Below, one piece after another: positions 1 to 5,071 of a stretch of 5,071 nt of DNA (its first letter is position 1; the number at the start of each line of letters is the position of its first letter). The stretch comes from Acidobacteriota bacterium (GTDB taxonomy: Bacteria; Acidobacteriota; Terriglobia; Terriglobales; Acidobacteriaceae): contig QHZV01000398.1 of the NCBI GenBank assembly GCA_003224785.1, forward strand, positions 1 through 5,071. Reading direction: 5' to 3'. Made by a program: the position numbers and the translations under genes. Under the pieces are notes generated by a model, which made no database searches, was not told where the DNA came from, and saw only the letters and a list, made by a program, of their open reading frames with translations.

Positions 1-792
1 TGCGCCACAAGTGACCAGCGTACCGCCGGGCTTCAGTGAGCGCACACTTTCGTCCCAAGTGGCCGCGCCAACGTGCTCCATCACGATGTCCACGCCTTCT
101 TTGTTGGTGATCTTGCGCACCTCTTCGGAAATCTTCTGCTGATAATGATCGATCACGTAGTCTGCGCCAAGTTCGCGTGCGCGCTCAGCTTTGCGATCGT
201 CGCCGGCAGTCGCAATCACCCGGCAATGAAACAATTTGGCAATTTGAATTCCGGCGATGCCAACGCCGGAGTTGGCGCCCAGCACGAGGACCGTCTGCCC
301 AGGCTTAATGCCAGCGCGGCCCACGAGCATGTGCCATCCCGTGGTGAACACCAGCGGGACGCTGGCGGCTTCGTTAAAACCCAGCGAGTCTGGAATGGGA
401 ACAATGTTCACTGCAGGAACCGCGATCAGCTCGCAATTGCCGCCATCCACCGCATTTCCAAGTACGGTAAATTCGCGGCATTGGTTTTGCAAGCCGGCGG
501 TGCACTTCTCGCAATGATTGCAAAAATGCATGGGAGCAAGCAGCACCCGTTGGCCGGCCTTGAAACCGGAAGCGTACTCGCCAATCTCGGCGATTTCTCC
601 TGCGACATCGCTGCCGAGAATGTGCGGCAGCTTCACTTTAGGAATTCCTTTGCGAATCCAAAGATCCAGATGGTTCATGGCGCACGCCTTTACCCGCACC
701 AAGACCTGATCTTTTCGGAGTTGAGGCTCGGGAATATCTTCGTAGCGAAGCACCTCTGGCCCGCCAGTTTCGTGAATGCGAACGGCTTTCAT
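1..792 (-). CDS. Zinc-type medium-chain dehydrogenase/reductase (alcohol dehydrogenase / quinone reductase-like), C-terminus beyond the window
   Basis: The 264 residues visible begin MKAVRIHETGGPEVLRYED, the classic GroES-like N-terminus of MDR enzymes, which transfer hydride between NAD(P)H and alcohols, aldehydes or enones/quinones in the cytoplasm. A structural-zinc lobe is intact (C91, C94, C97, C105; spacing CX2CX2CX7C). The Rossmann glycine-rich loop is GANSGVG at residues 172-178. The catalytic-zinc positions are not canonical: the usual Cys of the CHxD segment is N40 in ACAMNHLDL, and the GHE motif reads G60-S61-D62. It may therefore be a structural-zinc-only, quinone reductase-like enzyme. 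Relatives remembered for this subgroup are about 340 residues, so roughly 75-80 residues are cut off at the left edge. The start is supported by an AGGA box 8 bases upstream. It may be co-transcribed with the unknown gene 29 bases upstream. The substrate cannot be read from the sequence. Confidence 0.93.
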   Translation of the reverse strand, partial: MKAVRIHETGGPEVLRYEDIPEPQLRKDQVLVRVKACAMNHLDLWIRKGIPKVKLPHILGSDVAGEIAEIGEYASGFKAGQRVLLAPMHFCNHCEKCTAGLQNQCREFTVLGNAVDGGNCELIAVPAVNIVPIPDSLGFNEAASVPLVFTTGWHMLVGRAGIKPGQTVLVLGANSGVGIAGIQIAKLFHCRVIATAGDDRKAERARELGADYVIDHYQQKISEEVRKITNKEGVDIVMEHVGAATWDESVRSLKPGGTLVTCGA

Positions 793-800
793 GGAAGGAT

Positions 801-804
801 TCCT
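801..804 (-). promoter_or_regulatory. Ribosome binding site of the MDR gene
   Basis: AGGA on the minus strand lies 8 bases before the ATG at 792. It fixes the start of the dehydrogenase and is one of only two convincing Shine-Dalgarno boxes in the window. Confidence 0.65.
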
Positions 805-821
805 GTTGAGAAAGTCATAAG

Positions 822-1376
822 TTATGAGGACGGCCAAGGAGTGGAATACACCGCAAATATTCGATAGGGCCCCGGTTCAGAGTTGTTGAATAGCTTATTG
901 CTCACGCTCGTCAATGTTTCCTCGAAGGAATCAAACAAACAGTGAGTGTTGGTACGAAGCTCATTGGCCATATAGTTGCACGAGAGCGGGGAACATTCCG
1001 GAGAAGTACCCGCCGAAAACGTAACGACATCAAATCCCCCGAGGACCTTCACATTAGGCTCGATGACATTCGTTGTGAACGAGACTTCTGGATCAAACGC
1101 AAGCCATTGTTCACCGTCAAACTCCTGTTCGTGAACTTCGTAATAAAACAATGATGTCCCATCGAGGCTGATCGAGTTGTCGTCAGCGACTGAACGAATG
1201 ATTTCTGCTGAATCGAAAAGCCAATAGCCGTTATGCTTCCAGAAGTTGACATAATCAGCAAAGTTGTCGTTGACGTGACTACTCACCGAATACACGTCCG
1301 TAACCTGAGTTACGTTGAAGCCCTTCGGCTTCTCTACACGTTTCGCCATGTAACCGGCAGGAGTCACAGTTTGCAT
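822..1376 (-). CDS. Conserved-looking protein of unknown function, 184 aa
   Basis: I do not recognise a named family and assign no function. The protein is soluble-looking, acidic and aromatic-rich, with no signal peptide or membrane segment. Distinctive stretches are DNFADYVNFWKHNGYWLFDS (residues 37-56), SPECSPLSCN (125-134), TNTHCLFDSFEE (142-153) and a C-terminal EPGPYRIFAVYS (167-178). Three cysteines (C128, C133, C146) and H145 cluster in the second half and could bind metal or form disulfides; this is speculation. The reading frame is sensible throughout and the composition is protein-like, so it is probably a real gene. The start is uncertain: neither M1 (1376) nor M10 (1349, beginning MAKRVEKP) has a clear ribosome binding site, and M10 looks more like a natural N-terminus. 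A hand count gives about 47% GC over 901-1380, somewhat below the downstream xdhC region. It runs in the same direction as the dehydrogenase 29 bases downstream. Confidence 0.72.
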   Translation of the reverse strand: MQTVTPAGYMAKRVEKPKGFNVTQVTDVYSVSSHVNDNFADYVNFWKHNGYWLFDSAEIIRSVADDNSISLDGTSLFYYEVHEQEFDGEQWLAFDPEVSFTTNVIEPNVKVLGGFDVVTFSAGTSPECSPLSCNYMANELRTNTHCLFDSFEETLTSVSNKLFNNSEPGPYRIFAVYSTPWPSS

Positions 1377-1502
1377 ATTTTACTCGAGGGACAAGCCTTC
1401 GAATTGGACAACTGATGTGATTGCCTGGTAGGCCGTGTTCGAAACATCCACCGGTTTACGCCATAAGCCCTGGAGTGATGATCCGGGCTTTTGCTTTCCA
1501 GT

Positions 1503-1531
1503 TTGACTTCCGCTTTCCCCCGCCAAATAAT
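1503..1531 (+). promoter_or_regulatory. Sigma70-like promoter placing the transcript start at the xdhC start codon
   Basis: TTGACT (1503-1508, 5 of 6 matches to TTGACA) and AATAAT (1526-1531, 5 of 6 matches to TATAAT) are separated by an ideal 17 bases. Transcription would begin about 7 bases after the -10 box, at about 1538, which is the GTG start codon itself. That predicts a leaderless mRNA and agrees with the absence of any Shine-Dalgarno box there. The boxes are seen; the activity is inferred. Confidence 0.6.
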
Positions 1532-1537
1532 CATTCC

Positions 1538-2354
1538 GTGGACATTTACGAAGAGATCGTTGCGCTGCGGCAGCAGGGTCGCCGGGGAGCGATCGCCACG
1601 ATTGTCAATGTGCGCGGGTCAGTGCCTTCCTTTGAGACAGCCAAGATGCTGGTCCGCGACGATGGTTCCATCGTGGGCACAATCGGTGGGGGCTGTGTGG
1701 AGGCGGAAGTCTGGCAGGCCGCGCGCGAAGTCATGGAGAACTACTGGCCTGGTTTGCGGCGGGACTCTCGATATTTTTGTTGAGCCGGTGCTACCTGCAG
1801 CGACACTTTATATATTCGGTGCAGGACATGTTGCCCACAGCCTTTACAACAGCGCCAAGGTCGCCGGCTTTGATGTCAATGTGATTGATGATCGCGCGAG
1901 CTATGCCAATCGTGAGCGCTTTCCTGAGGCAAAAGAAGTGATTGCGCAAGATTTCGATCAAGCCATGGCGCGACTTTCGCCGAACGAAACGTCCTACATC
2001 GTGATCGTCACCCGAGGGCATCGCGACGACATGCGGGTGCTGCGCTGGGCGGTGCAAACTCGCGCGCGTTATGTGGGCATGATTGGATCGAAGCGCAAGA
2101 CGATCACAATTTTCCGCGAACTGCTGAAAGAGGGAATCGCCGAAAAATTATTTGAGCGGGTTCACGCTCCGGTTGGCCTGGATATCGGCGCCATCACGCC
2201 CGAAGAAATCGCGGTTTCAATCACCGCCGAGTTGATCGCGATGCGGCGAGGTGTTGAACGTCCCCTGCCTCACATGAGCTGGTTCCATTGGCGCAAACTA
2301 GGCGAGCTGGTGGACGAGAAAATCTTAACCACAGAGAAAGGTAGAGAGCATTGA
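1538..2354 (+). pseudogene. xdhC: XdhC/CoxI-family molybdenum hydroxylase maturation factor, disrupted by an internal out-of-frame deletion
   Basis: Intact members sulfurate the molybdenum cofactor and hand it to xanthine dehydrogenase/CO dehydrogenase-type enzymes. The N-terminal XdhC/CoxI domain starts at GTG 1538 (VDIYEEIVALRQQGRRG) and carries AKMLVRDDGSIVGT and the hallmark GGGCVEAE around the conserved Cys (C53). It stays in frame to about VMENY, then meets TGA at 1781-1783. The rest of the family pattern resumes one frame over: GLVCGGTLDIFVEP from 1746, then the C-terminal Rossmann domain (LYIFGAGHVA, VIDDR, VTRGHRDD, YVGMIGSKRK, HAPVGLDIGA) to the TGA at 2352. In family members about 30 residues separate GGCVE from GLxCGG; here there are about 15. 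So about 16 codons plus a frame change are missing, with the junction at about 1738-1745 and a deletion size of 3n+2 bases. A simple one-base read error cannot explain this. No molybdenum hydroxylase gene is visible nearby. The C-terminal domain could still be made from GTG 1788, 4 bases after the TGA. Confidence 0.85.
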
Positions 2355-2376
2355 TCAAACGCTACTCTTGATCAAA
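2351..2376. repeat. Tandem 9-bp repeat TTGATCAAA
   Basis: TTGATCAAA occurs at 2351-2359 and 2368-2376, start to start 17 bases. Each copy contains the perfect 8-base palindrome TTGATCAA. The pair spans the end of xdhC and the leader of the AhpD-like gene, a position where an operator would make sense. The halves lack the 4-base gap of an FNR box. Any binding role is inference. Confidence 0.4.
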
Positions 2377-2397
2377 TGTCTGCTCCCGAACCTTAAA

Positions 2398-2793
2398 ATG
2401 GCAACGCTTGGTTTGATCGAATACGCAGACGCCTCGCCCGAAGTACGTGCTGTCTATGACGACATCATGGACACGCGCAAAACGGATTGGATCAACAATT
2501 TCTGGAAGGCTTTGGCGAACGATCCGGCGACACTGAGGCGCACATGGGAAGACATCAAGCAGATCATGGCTCCCGGCGCACTCGACGTTTTGACTAAGGA
2601 ACTTCTTTACCTCGCAGTGAGTGTCACGAATCAATGTGGATACTGCATCGCTTCGCACACCGCATCGGCTAAAAAGAAAGGAATGACTGACGATCAGTTT
2701 CGCGAACTGATGGCGGTGGTTGGGATGGCGAATGAGACCAACCGCCTTTCCGCCGGATATCAGATCGAAATTGACGAGCAGTTTAAGGTTTGA
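2398..2793 (+). CDS. AhpD-like carboxymuconolactone decarboxylase family protein (putative peroxidase), 131 aa
   Basis: The helical fold of this family (PF02627) is indicated by the central segment KELLYLAVSVTNQCGYCIAS and the active-site pattern C80-x2-C83-x3-H87, as in AhpD alkylhydroperoxidases, where the cysteine pair cycles between thiol and disulfide. The length is normal for a single-domain member. The end (VVGMANETNRLSAGYQIEID) also fits the family. The start is chosen at ATG 2398 because MATLGLIEYADASPEVRAVYDD is the natural N-terminus; an in-frame TTG at 2368 would add an unsupported MIKCLLPNLK. No Shine-Dalgarno box precedes ATG 2398. The gene follows xdhC by 43 bases and is followed 2 bases later by the DinB-family gene, so those two are probably translationally coupled. 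The substrate is unknown; an organic hydroperoxide or a small electrophile is a family-based guess. Confidence 0.88.
   Translation: MATLGLIEYADASPEVRAVYDDIMDTRKTDWINNFWKALANDPATLRRTWEDIKQIMAPGALDVLTKELLYLAVSVTNQCGYCIASHTASAKKKGMTDDQFRELMAVVGMANETNRLSAGYQIEIDEQFKV
2785..2788 (+). promoter_or_regulatory. Ribosome binding site of the DinB/DUF1572 gene
   Basis: AAGG ends 7 bases before ATG 2796, inside the last codons of the AhpD-like gene. It selects ATG 2796 over the in-frame TTG at 2790. Confidence 0.55.
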
Positions 2794-2795
2794 TC

Positions 2796-3344
2796 ATGGC
2801 ACACCAATTCAGCACATCGTACATAGAAGATTCACTTTCGCTTTTTCGCCATACCAAGAAATTGGCAGAAGGCGCAATGGAACAAGTTTCCGACGAGCAG
2901 CTGTTTGAGGCGCTCGATGAAGAAATGAATTCTATTGCCATCATCGTGAAGCACATGACCGGAAACATGCGTTCACGGTGGACTGATTTCCTTACAAGCG
3001 ATGGCGAGAAGCCAGACCGCAATCGCGACAATGAATTCGTCGCGCCTCCCACAACTCGCGAAGACCTCATGAATTTGTGGAATGATGGGTGGACGCTCGT
3101 GTTCAACGCACTCGAACCACTTTCGGAATCCGATTTAACGCGCAAGGTCACAATCAGGGGCGAGCCGCATTCGGTGATGCAAGCTATCAGCCGCCAGATC
3201 GCGCATTACTCTTATCACTGCGGACAAATCGTTTTCCTGGCGAAACACTTCAAGGCCAGCGGGTGGAAGTCATTGTCCGTGCCGCGCAATAAGTCGGCAG
3301 AGTTCACTCGCAAAGTGCTGGCCGGAGAAGCCAGCCAAAGATAA
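2796..3344 (+). CDS. DinB-fold DUF1572 family protein, putative metal-dependent, 182 aa
   Basis: This belongs to the DinB/YfiT-like four-helix-bundle superfamily, whose members typically hold a divalent metal through three histidines and include bacillithiol- and mycothiol-dependent transferases. The likely triad is H53 (IIVKHMTGNMRSRW), H137 and H141 (RQIAHYSYHCGQIVFLAKH), in the expected helix positions. The C-terminal WKSLSVPRNKSAEFTRK matches what I recall of DUF1572 proteins. The length is normal and there is no signal peptide. The start is ATG 2796, with an AAGG ribosome binding site 7 bases upstream; only 2 bases separate it from the stop of the AhpD-like gene, so the two are co-translated. 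A thiol-dependent detoxification or redox role beside an AhpD-like peroxidase is plausible but inferred. No enzyme activity can be assigned. Confidence 0.88.
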   Translation: MAHQFSTSYIEDSLSLFRHTKKLAEGAMEQVSDEQLFEALDEEMNSIAIIVKHMTGNMRSRWTDFLTSDGEKPDRNRDNEFVAPPTTREDLMNLWNDGWTLVFNALEPLSESDLTRKVTIRGEPHSVMQAISRQIAHYSYHCGQIVFLAKHFKASGWKSLSVPRNKSAEFTRKVLAGEASQR

Positions 3345-3386
3345 TCGTCGGCAATCCCCGCAAATAAAGGCAGCAGAGCCGCCCTT

Positions 3387-3698
3387 TTACAAAAATGCCC
3401 ACCCTGAAGTCAGAGGTGGGCGTTCGTATTCTTTGATGATCCAAAACAAATCGGACATCGTTTTCACGTTTTCGTCGCAAGCGTGATTCAGGCACGGCAG
3501 TTGGAACGCGCCTTCGAGCGTCTTGAGCAGCGAAAAGTGCGTGTAAAGCTGATCGCTTTTTTCGCCACGGGTACCGTGGTTTGTGTCCACGATGGTCAGG
3601 ATCTGGTTAACATTGATTCTCGTCCCAAAGAGTTCATAGAAAGGCAATGCCAAGAATTCTGGCGAAGTCACCAATCCGATTAAAGGGATGAAGTAACC
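3387..3698 (-). pseudogene. C-terminal remnant of a phosphoesterase (PF04185-like acid phosphatase/phospholipase C family)
   Basis: The minus-strand reading frame contains NQILTIVDTNHG, then QLYTHFSLLKTLEGAFQLP, then CLNHACDENVKTMSDLF. This order resembles the C-terminal end of phosphoesterase-family proteins, where an NHxSLLRTIE-type segment is followed by a GLPxLxHA segment and a short tail. Only about 75-100 residues are present, against several hundred in intact members, and the N-terminal metal-binding and catalytic part is absent. The frame runs upstream without a natural start into the tRNA-Gly gene, so it cannot be an intact gene. At the other end it reads past DLF through the hairpin at 3397-3421 to TAA at 3387; the original stop may have been lost just after DLF, where the codon is now TGG. 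Most likely it is a dead fragment left by a deletion or an integration event at the tRNA. The family call is from memory and moderate. Confidence 0.5.
3397..3421 (-). terminator. Rho-independent terminator-like hairpin
   Basis: GCCCACC (3397-3403) pairs perfectly with GGTGGGC (3415-3421), and CTG/CAG extend the stem inside around a short AAGT loop with one bulged A. Read on the minus strand the stem is followed by ATTTTTG, a terminator tail for transcripts from tRNA-Gly and the phosphoesterase remnant. On the plus strand the tail is only loosely T-rich, but the hairpin could also stop the xdhC-ahpD-dinB transcript, for which no other good terminator is seen in 3345-3396. Confidence 0.6.
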
Positions 3699-3707
3699 AA
3701 GGGATAT

Positions 3708-3782
3708 TGGAGCGGGAGACCGGGATCGAACCGGCGACATCCAGCTTGGGAAGCTGGCGTTCTACCGCTGAACTACTCCCGC
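3708..3782 (-). tRNA. tRNA-Gly(CCC)
   Basis: A full 75-base cloverleaf reads on the minus strand. The acceptor stem is GCGGGAG/CTCCCGC, the D arm is GTTC-AGCGGTA-GAAC, the anticodon stem is CCAGC/GCTGG, and the anticodon loop is TTCCCAA, giving anticodon CCC for codon GGG. The variable region is ATGTC and the T arm is GCCGG-TTCGATC-CCGGT, with one G-T wobble. The discriminator is T and the CCA end is encoded. Its 3' end points at the phosphoesterase remnant, the side where integrating elements usually insert. Confidence 0.96.
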
Positions 3783-3795
3783 CCAGGACAACACG

Positions 3796-3823
3796 ATTTT
3801 AACAGCCGCGTGGAATCGTGCAA
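3796..3823 (-). promoter_or_regulatory. Candidate promoter of tRNA-Gly
   Basis: On the minus strand TTGCAC (3818-3823) and TAAAAT (3796-3801) are 16 bases apart. The predicted transcript start, about 3789, lies some 7 bases before the mature tRNA 5' end at 3782. The -10 is good (5 of 6) and the -35 weak (TTG conserved only). Confidence 0.4.
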
Positions 3824-4098
3824 GGTAGCGATGCGAGGAAGACTCAGTAACAGCGAACGAGTCCTGATTGAAGCTGCTGACTGAGAGAGGGTTTGGCAGT
3901 CTGACTGCCGGACGTGGTCTTTCAAACCTGCGTCTCGAGGGGGTCAACGCTTACGTTTTGTCCACGTCCGGCCGGTCTGCAAGTGGGACGATGGTTGCAC
4001 AGTCTTTCTCAAGTCCCCGCAAATATTTTTATTTGTTACGAAAACAGAACAGAAATGCTGAGGTCAATGCCCCGGCAACTGGACTCATTCCGGCTACC
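3824..4098. other. Non-coding stretch with no recognisable gene
   Basis: About 275 bases between tRNA-Gly and the 3' end of rph. Open frames exist on both strands but none has a ribosome binding site or recognisable protein motif. The region holds the inverted repeats listed at 3895-3972 and an AT-rich patch at 4020-4035. In many bacteria rdgB follows rph; no trace of it is visible here. Confidence 0.6.
3895..3972. repeat. Two overlapping inverted repeats forming mutually exclusive hairpins
   Basis: GGCAGT (3895-3900) and ACTGCC (3904-3909) form a perfect 6-bp stem with a 3-base loop. GCCGGACGTGG (3907-3917) is the exact reverse complement of CCACGTCCGGC (3962-3972), an 11-bp stem enclosing 44 bases. 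Both use 3907-3909, so the two stems compete. Inside the long loop AACG/CGTT (3946-3949/3954-3957) can form a small hairpin. The pairings are seen directly; any RNA function is unproven. Confidence 0.5.
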
Positions 4099-4117
4099 CC
4101 GGCTTTCAAAAAGCCGG
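4099..4117 (-). terminator. Hairpin directly after rph, possible terminator
   Basis: CCGGCTT (4099-4105) pairs with AAGCCGG (4111-4117) around a 5-base loop, starting 5 bases after the rph stop codon. There is no T-run behind it on the minus strand, so it may be a weak terminator or a 3'-end-protecting stem rather than a canonical terminator. Confidence 0.4.
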
Positions 4118-4122
4118 ATTCC

Positions 4123-4860
4123 TCACTGCAGCAGCACTAAACTCTTCAGCACCGACTGCTGCTTCGTAATCAATGATTGCAGCCCCTGGCGGGCCAGGGT
4201 GATCATGTTCTTCAGTTGGGCATCGTCGAAGACCTGGTGCTCGGCAGTGGCCTGCACTTCCACAAATTTGTTGCCGGCCGTCATGACGAAATTCATATCT
4301 ACGTCGGCGCGGCTGTCCTCTTCGTAGCAAAGGTCGAGCAAAGGCTCGCCATCCACGATTCCGGCACTGACGGCGGCAACGAAGTCTTTCAGCGGGGCTG
4401 CGGTAAGAGTGCCTGCCTCAACTAGTTTTTCGAACGCAAGACCGAGTGCTACGAATGCACCGGTGATGGAAGCTGTCCGCGTACCGCCATCCGCTTGAAT
4501 CACGTCGCAATCGAGGAAGATTGATCGCTCGCCTAGCTTTTGCAAGTCGGTGACGGCACGGAGCGATCGGCCAATCAGCCTTTGGATTTCATGCGTCCGT
4601 CCCCCAACTCTGCCGCGGGCCGATTCCCGGGGAGAGCGGGTCAACGTGGAACGCGGAAGCATGCCGTACTCGGCGGTGATCCATCCTTTGTCGGAATTGC
4701 GAAGAAATGCCGGGACAGTTTCTTCGACTGAGGCCGTGCAAATCACGCGCGTATTGCCAACCTCAATGAGAGCAGAGCCTTCGGCGGTTGAAATGTAGTT
4801 CGGAATAATGTTGACCGGACGCATCTGGTCCGGCGTGCGATTGTCGGAGCGATAGAACAT
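4123..4860 (-). CDS. rph: Ribonuclease PH
   Basis: RNase PH trims the 3' ends of tRNA precursors by phosphorolysis, using inorganic phosphate and releasing nucleoside diphosphates; it acts as a hexameric ring in the cytoplasm. The 245 residues match the family length and cover it end to end. They include [20 protein letters not shown] near the N-terminus, VICTASVEE (39-47), [14 protein letters not shown] (59-72), [16 protein letters not shown] (86-101), [20 protein letters not shown] (116-135) and the acidic catalytic region [16 protein letters not shown] (179-194). The phosphate-binding arginine is expected in the GGRT segment. I chose ATG 4860 ([15 protein letters not shown]) because family N-termini begin there; a TTG at 4890 would add ten residues without support. 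No Shine-Dalgarno box precedes it. It starts 36 bases after the GerMN gene stop, so translation probably depends on that shared transcript. Confidence 0.97.
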   Translation of the reverse strand: MFYRSDNRTPDQMRPVNIIPNYISTAEGSALIEVGNTRVICTASVEETVPAFLRNSDKGWITAEYGMLPRSTLTRSPRESARGRVGGRTHEIQRLIGRSLRAVTDLQKLGERSIFLDCDVIQADGGTRTASITGAFVALGLAFEKLVEAGTLTAAPLKDFVAAVSAGIVDGEPLLDLCYEEDSRADVDMNFVMTAGNKFVEVQATAEHQVFDDAQLKNMITLARQGLQSLITKQQSVLKSLVLLQ

Positions 4861-4896
4861 CAGGGCTGATTCTAGCAGGGCCACTCTCAAGATCAG

Positions 4897-5071
4897 CTAT
4901 TGCGCCGACATCTGATTGGCAAGATCGGATACTTCGGCAGTCCCGTAAATCCTGGAAAGATCAACGTGTCCCGCGAGCGTGTCCCGTTCTTTGCCATCTA
5001 CCAAACATTTCACTTTCATCACACCGGGAACATTTCCCGAAACGGTTTGAACGATCGAAACCAGAGTCATC
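4897..5071 (-). CDS. C-terminal part of a GerMN-domain protein, N-terminus beyond the window
   Basis: Only the last 57-58 residues are visible: LVSIVQTVSGNVPGVMKVKCLVDGKERDT followed by LAGHVDLSRIYG, ending at TAG. The GV-x-V-x-LVDG strand and the LAGHVDLSR segment fit the end of the sporulation/germination GerMN domain (PF10646). This domain is found in envelope lipoproteins and periplasmic proteins, also in non-sporulating bacteria. The ATG at 5068-5070 is internal; the real start lies outside the window. Placement directly upstream of rph agrees with gene order I recall for Acidobacteriota, where an N-acetylmuramoyl-L-alanine amidase often precedes the GerMN gene, suggesting a cell-wall-related role. 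The signal peptide cannot be seen. Confidence 0.72.
   Translation of the reverse strand, partial: MTLVSIVQTVSGNVPGVMKVKCLVDGKERDTLAGHVDLSRIYGTAEVSDLANQMSAQ

Noticed and set aside
73..867. A 264-codon open frame on the plus strand
   Set aside because: It is the exact antisense codon register of the dehydrogenase; the minus strand carries all MDR motifs.
1377..1382. TAAAAT just before ATG 1376 as a -10 box for the unknown gene
   Set aside because: No acceptable -35 sequence lies 15-19 bases upstream; it would only work with the internal start M10, so it is kept as a hint, not a feature.
1421..1537. Extending xdhC upstream to ATG 1421 or ATG 1478
   Set aside because: The added residues resemble nothing in the family, lie inside and before the predicted promoter, and have no properly spaced ribosome binding site.
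2351..2376. FNR or CRP binding site
   Set aside because: TTGAT and ATCAA overlap without the required 4-base spacer.
3366..3388. Plus-strand terminator after the DinB-family gene
   Set aside because: Only a 3-5 bp bulged stem can form and its T-run is part of the stem.
3483..3683. A 66-codon plus-strand frame (MIQARQLERAFERLEQRK...)
   Set aside because: It is antisense to the phosphoesterase remnant, whose motifs explain the sequence better; no ribosome binding site is seen.
4039..4067. TTGACC on the minus strand as a -35 of a promoter toward tRNA-Gly
   Set aside because: The sequence 17 bases downstream is TTTTCG, not a -10 box.
3868..4140. A 90-codon plus-strand frame starting at TTG
   Set aside because: It has no ribosome binding site and no recognisable motif, and it runs into the 3' end of rph.

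Overview
The window reads as ordinary chromosomal DNA from a free-living bacterium of moderate GC content. The best guess is a soil Acidobacteriota (Terriglobia-like) genome. This rests on remembered protein resemblance and on a GerMN-domain gene running directly into rph; nothing in the window proves it. No phage, insertion sequence, CRISPR array or obviously new system is present. What stands out is gene decay, a candidate leaderless promoter, and a non-coding stretch with competing hairpins.

Left part (1-1376, minus strand): a zinc-type medium-chain dehydrogenase/reductase runs off the left edge. Upstream of it and in the same direction lies a conserved-looking gene of unknown function, 29 bases away, so the two may be co-transcribed.

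Middle (1503-3344, plus strand): a good sigma70-like promoter fires exactly at the GTG start of an XdhC/CoxI-family gene (molybdenum hydroxylase maturation). That gene is broken: about 16 codons are missing and the second half is in another frame. It is followed by an AhpD-like carboxymuconolactone decarboxylase/peroxidase and, 2 bases later, a DinB-fold DUF1572 protein. The last two are clearly translationally linked, and all three could share one transcript. A tandem TTGATCAAA repeat lies at the xdhC/ahpD-like junction.

Right of centre (3345-4122): a C-terminal remnant of a phosphoesterase (minus strand) abuts the 3' end of a complete tRNA-Gly(CCC) gene. A terminator-like hairpin and a candidate tRNA promoter sit around them. 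About 300 bases with no recognisable gene follow, holding two mutually exclusive inverted repeats.

Right end (4123-5071, minus strand): the end of a GerMN-domain protein gene is followed by rph (RNase PH), probably in one operon. The usual rph neighbour rdgB is not downstream.
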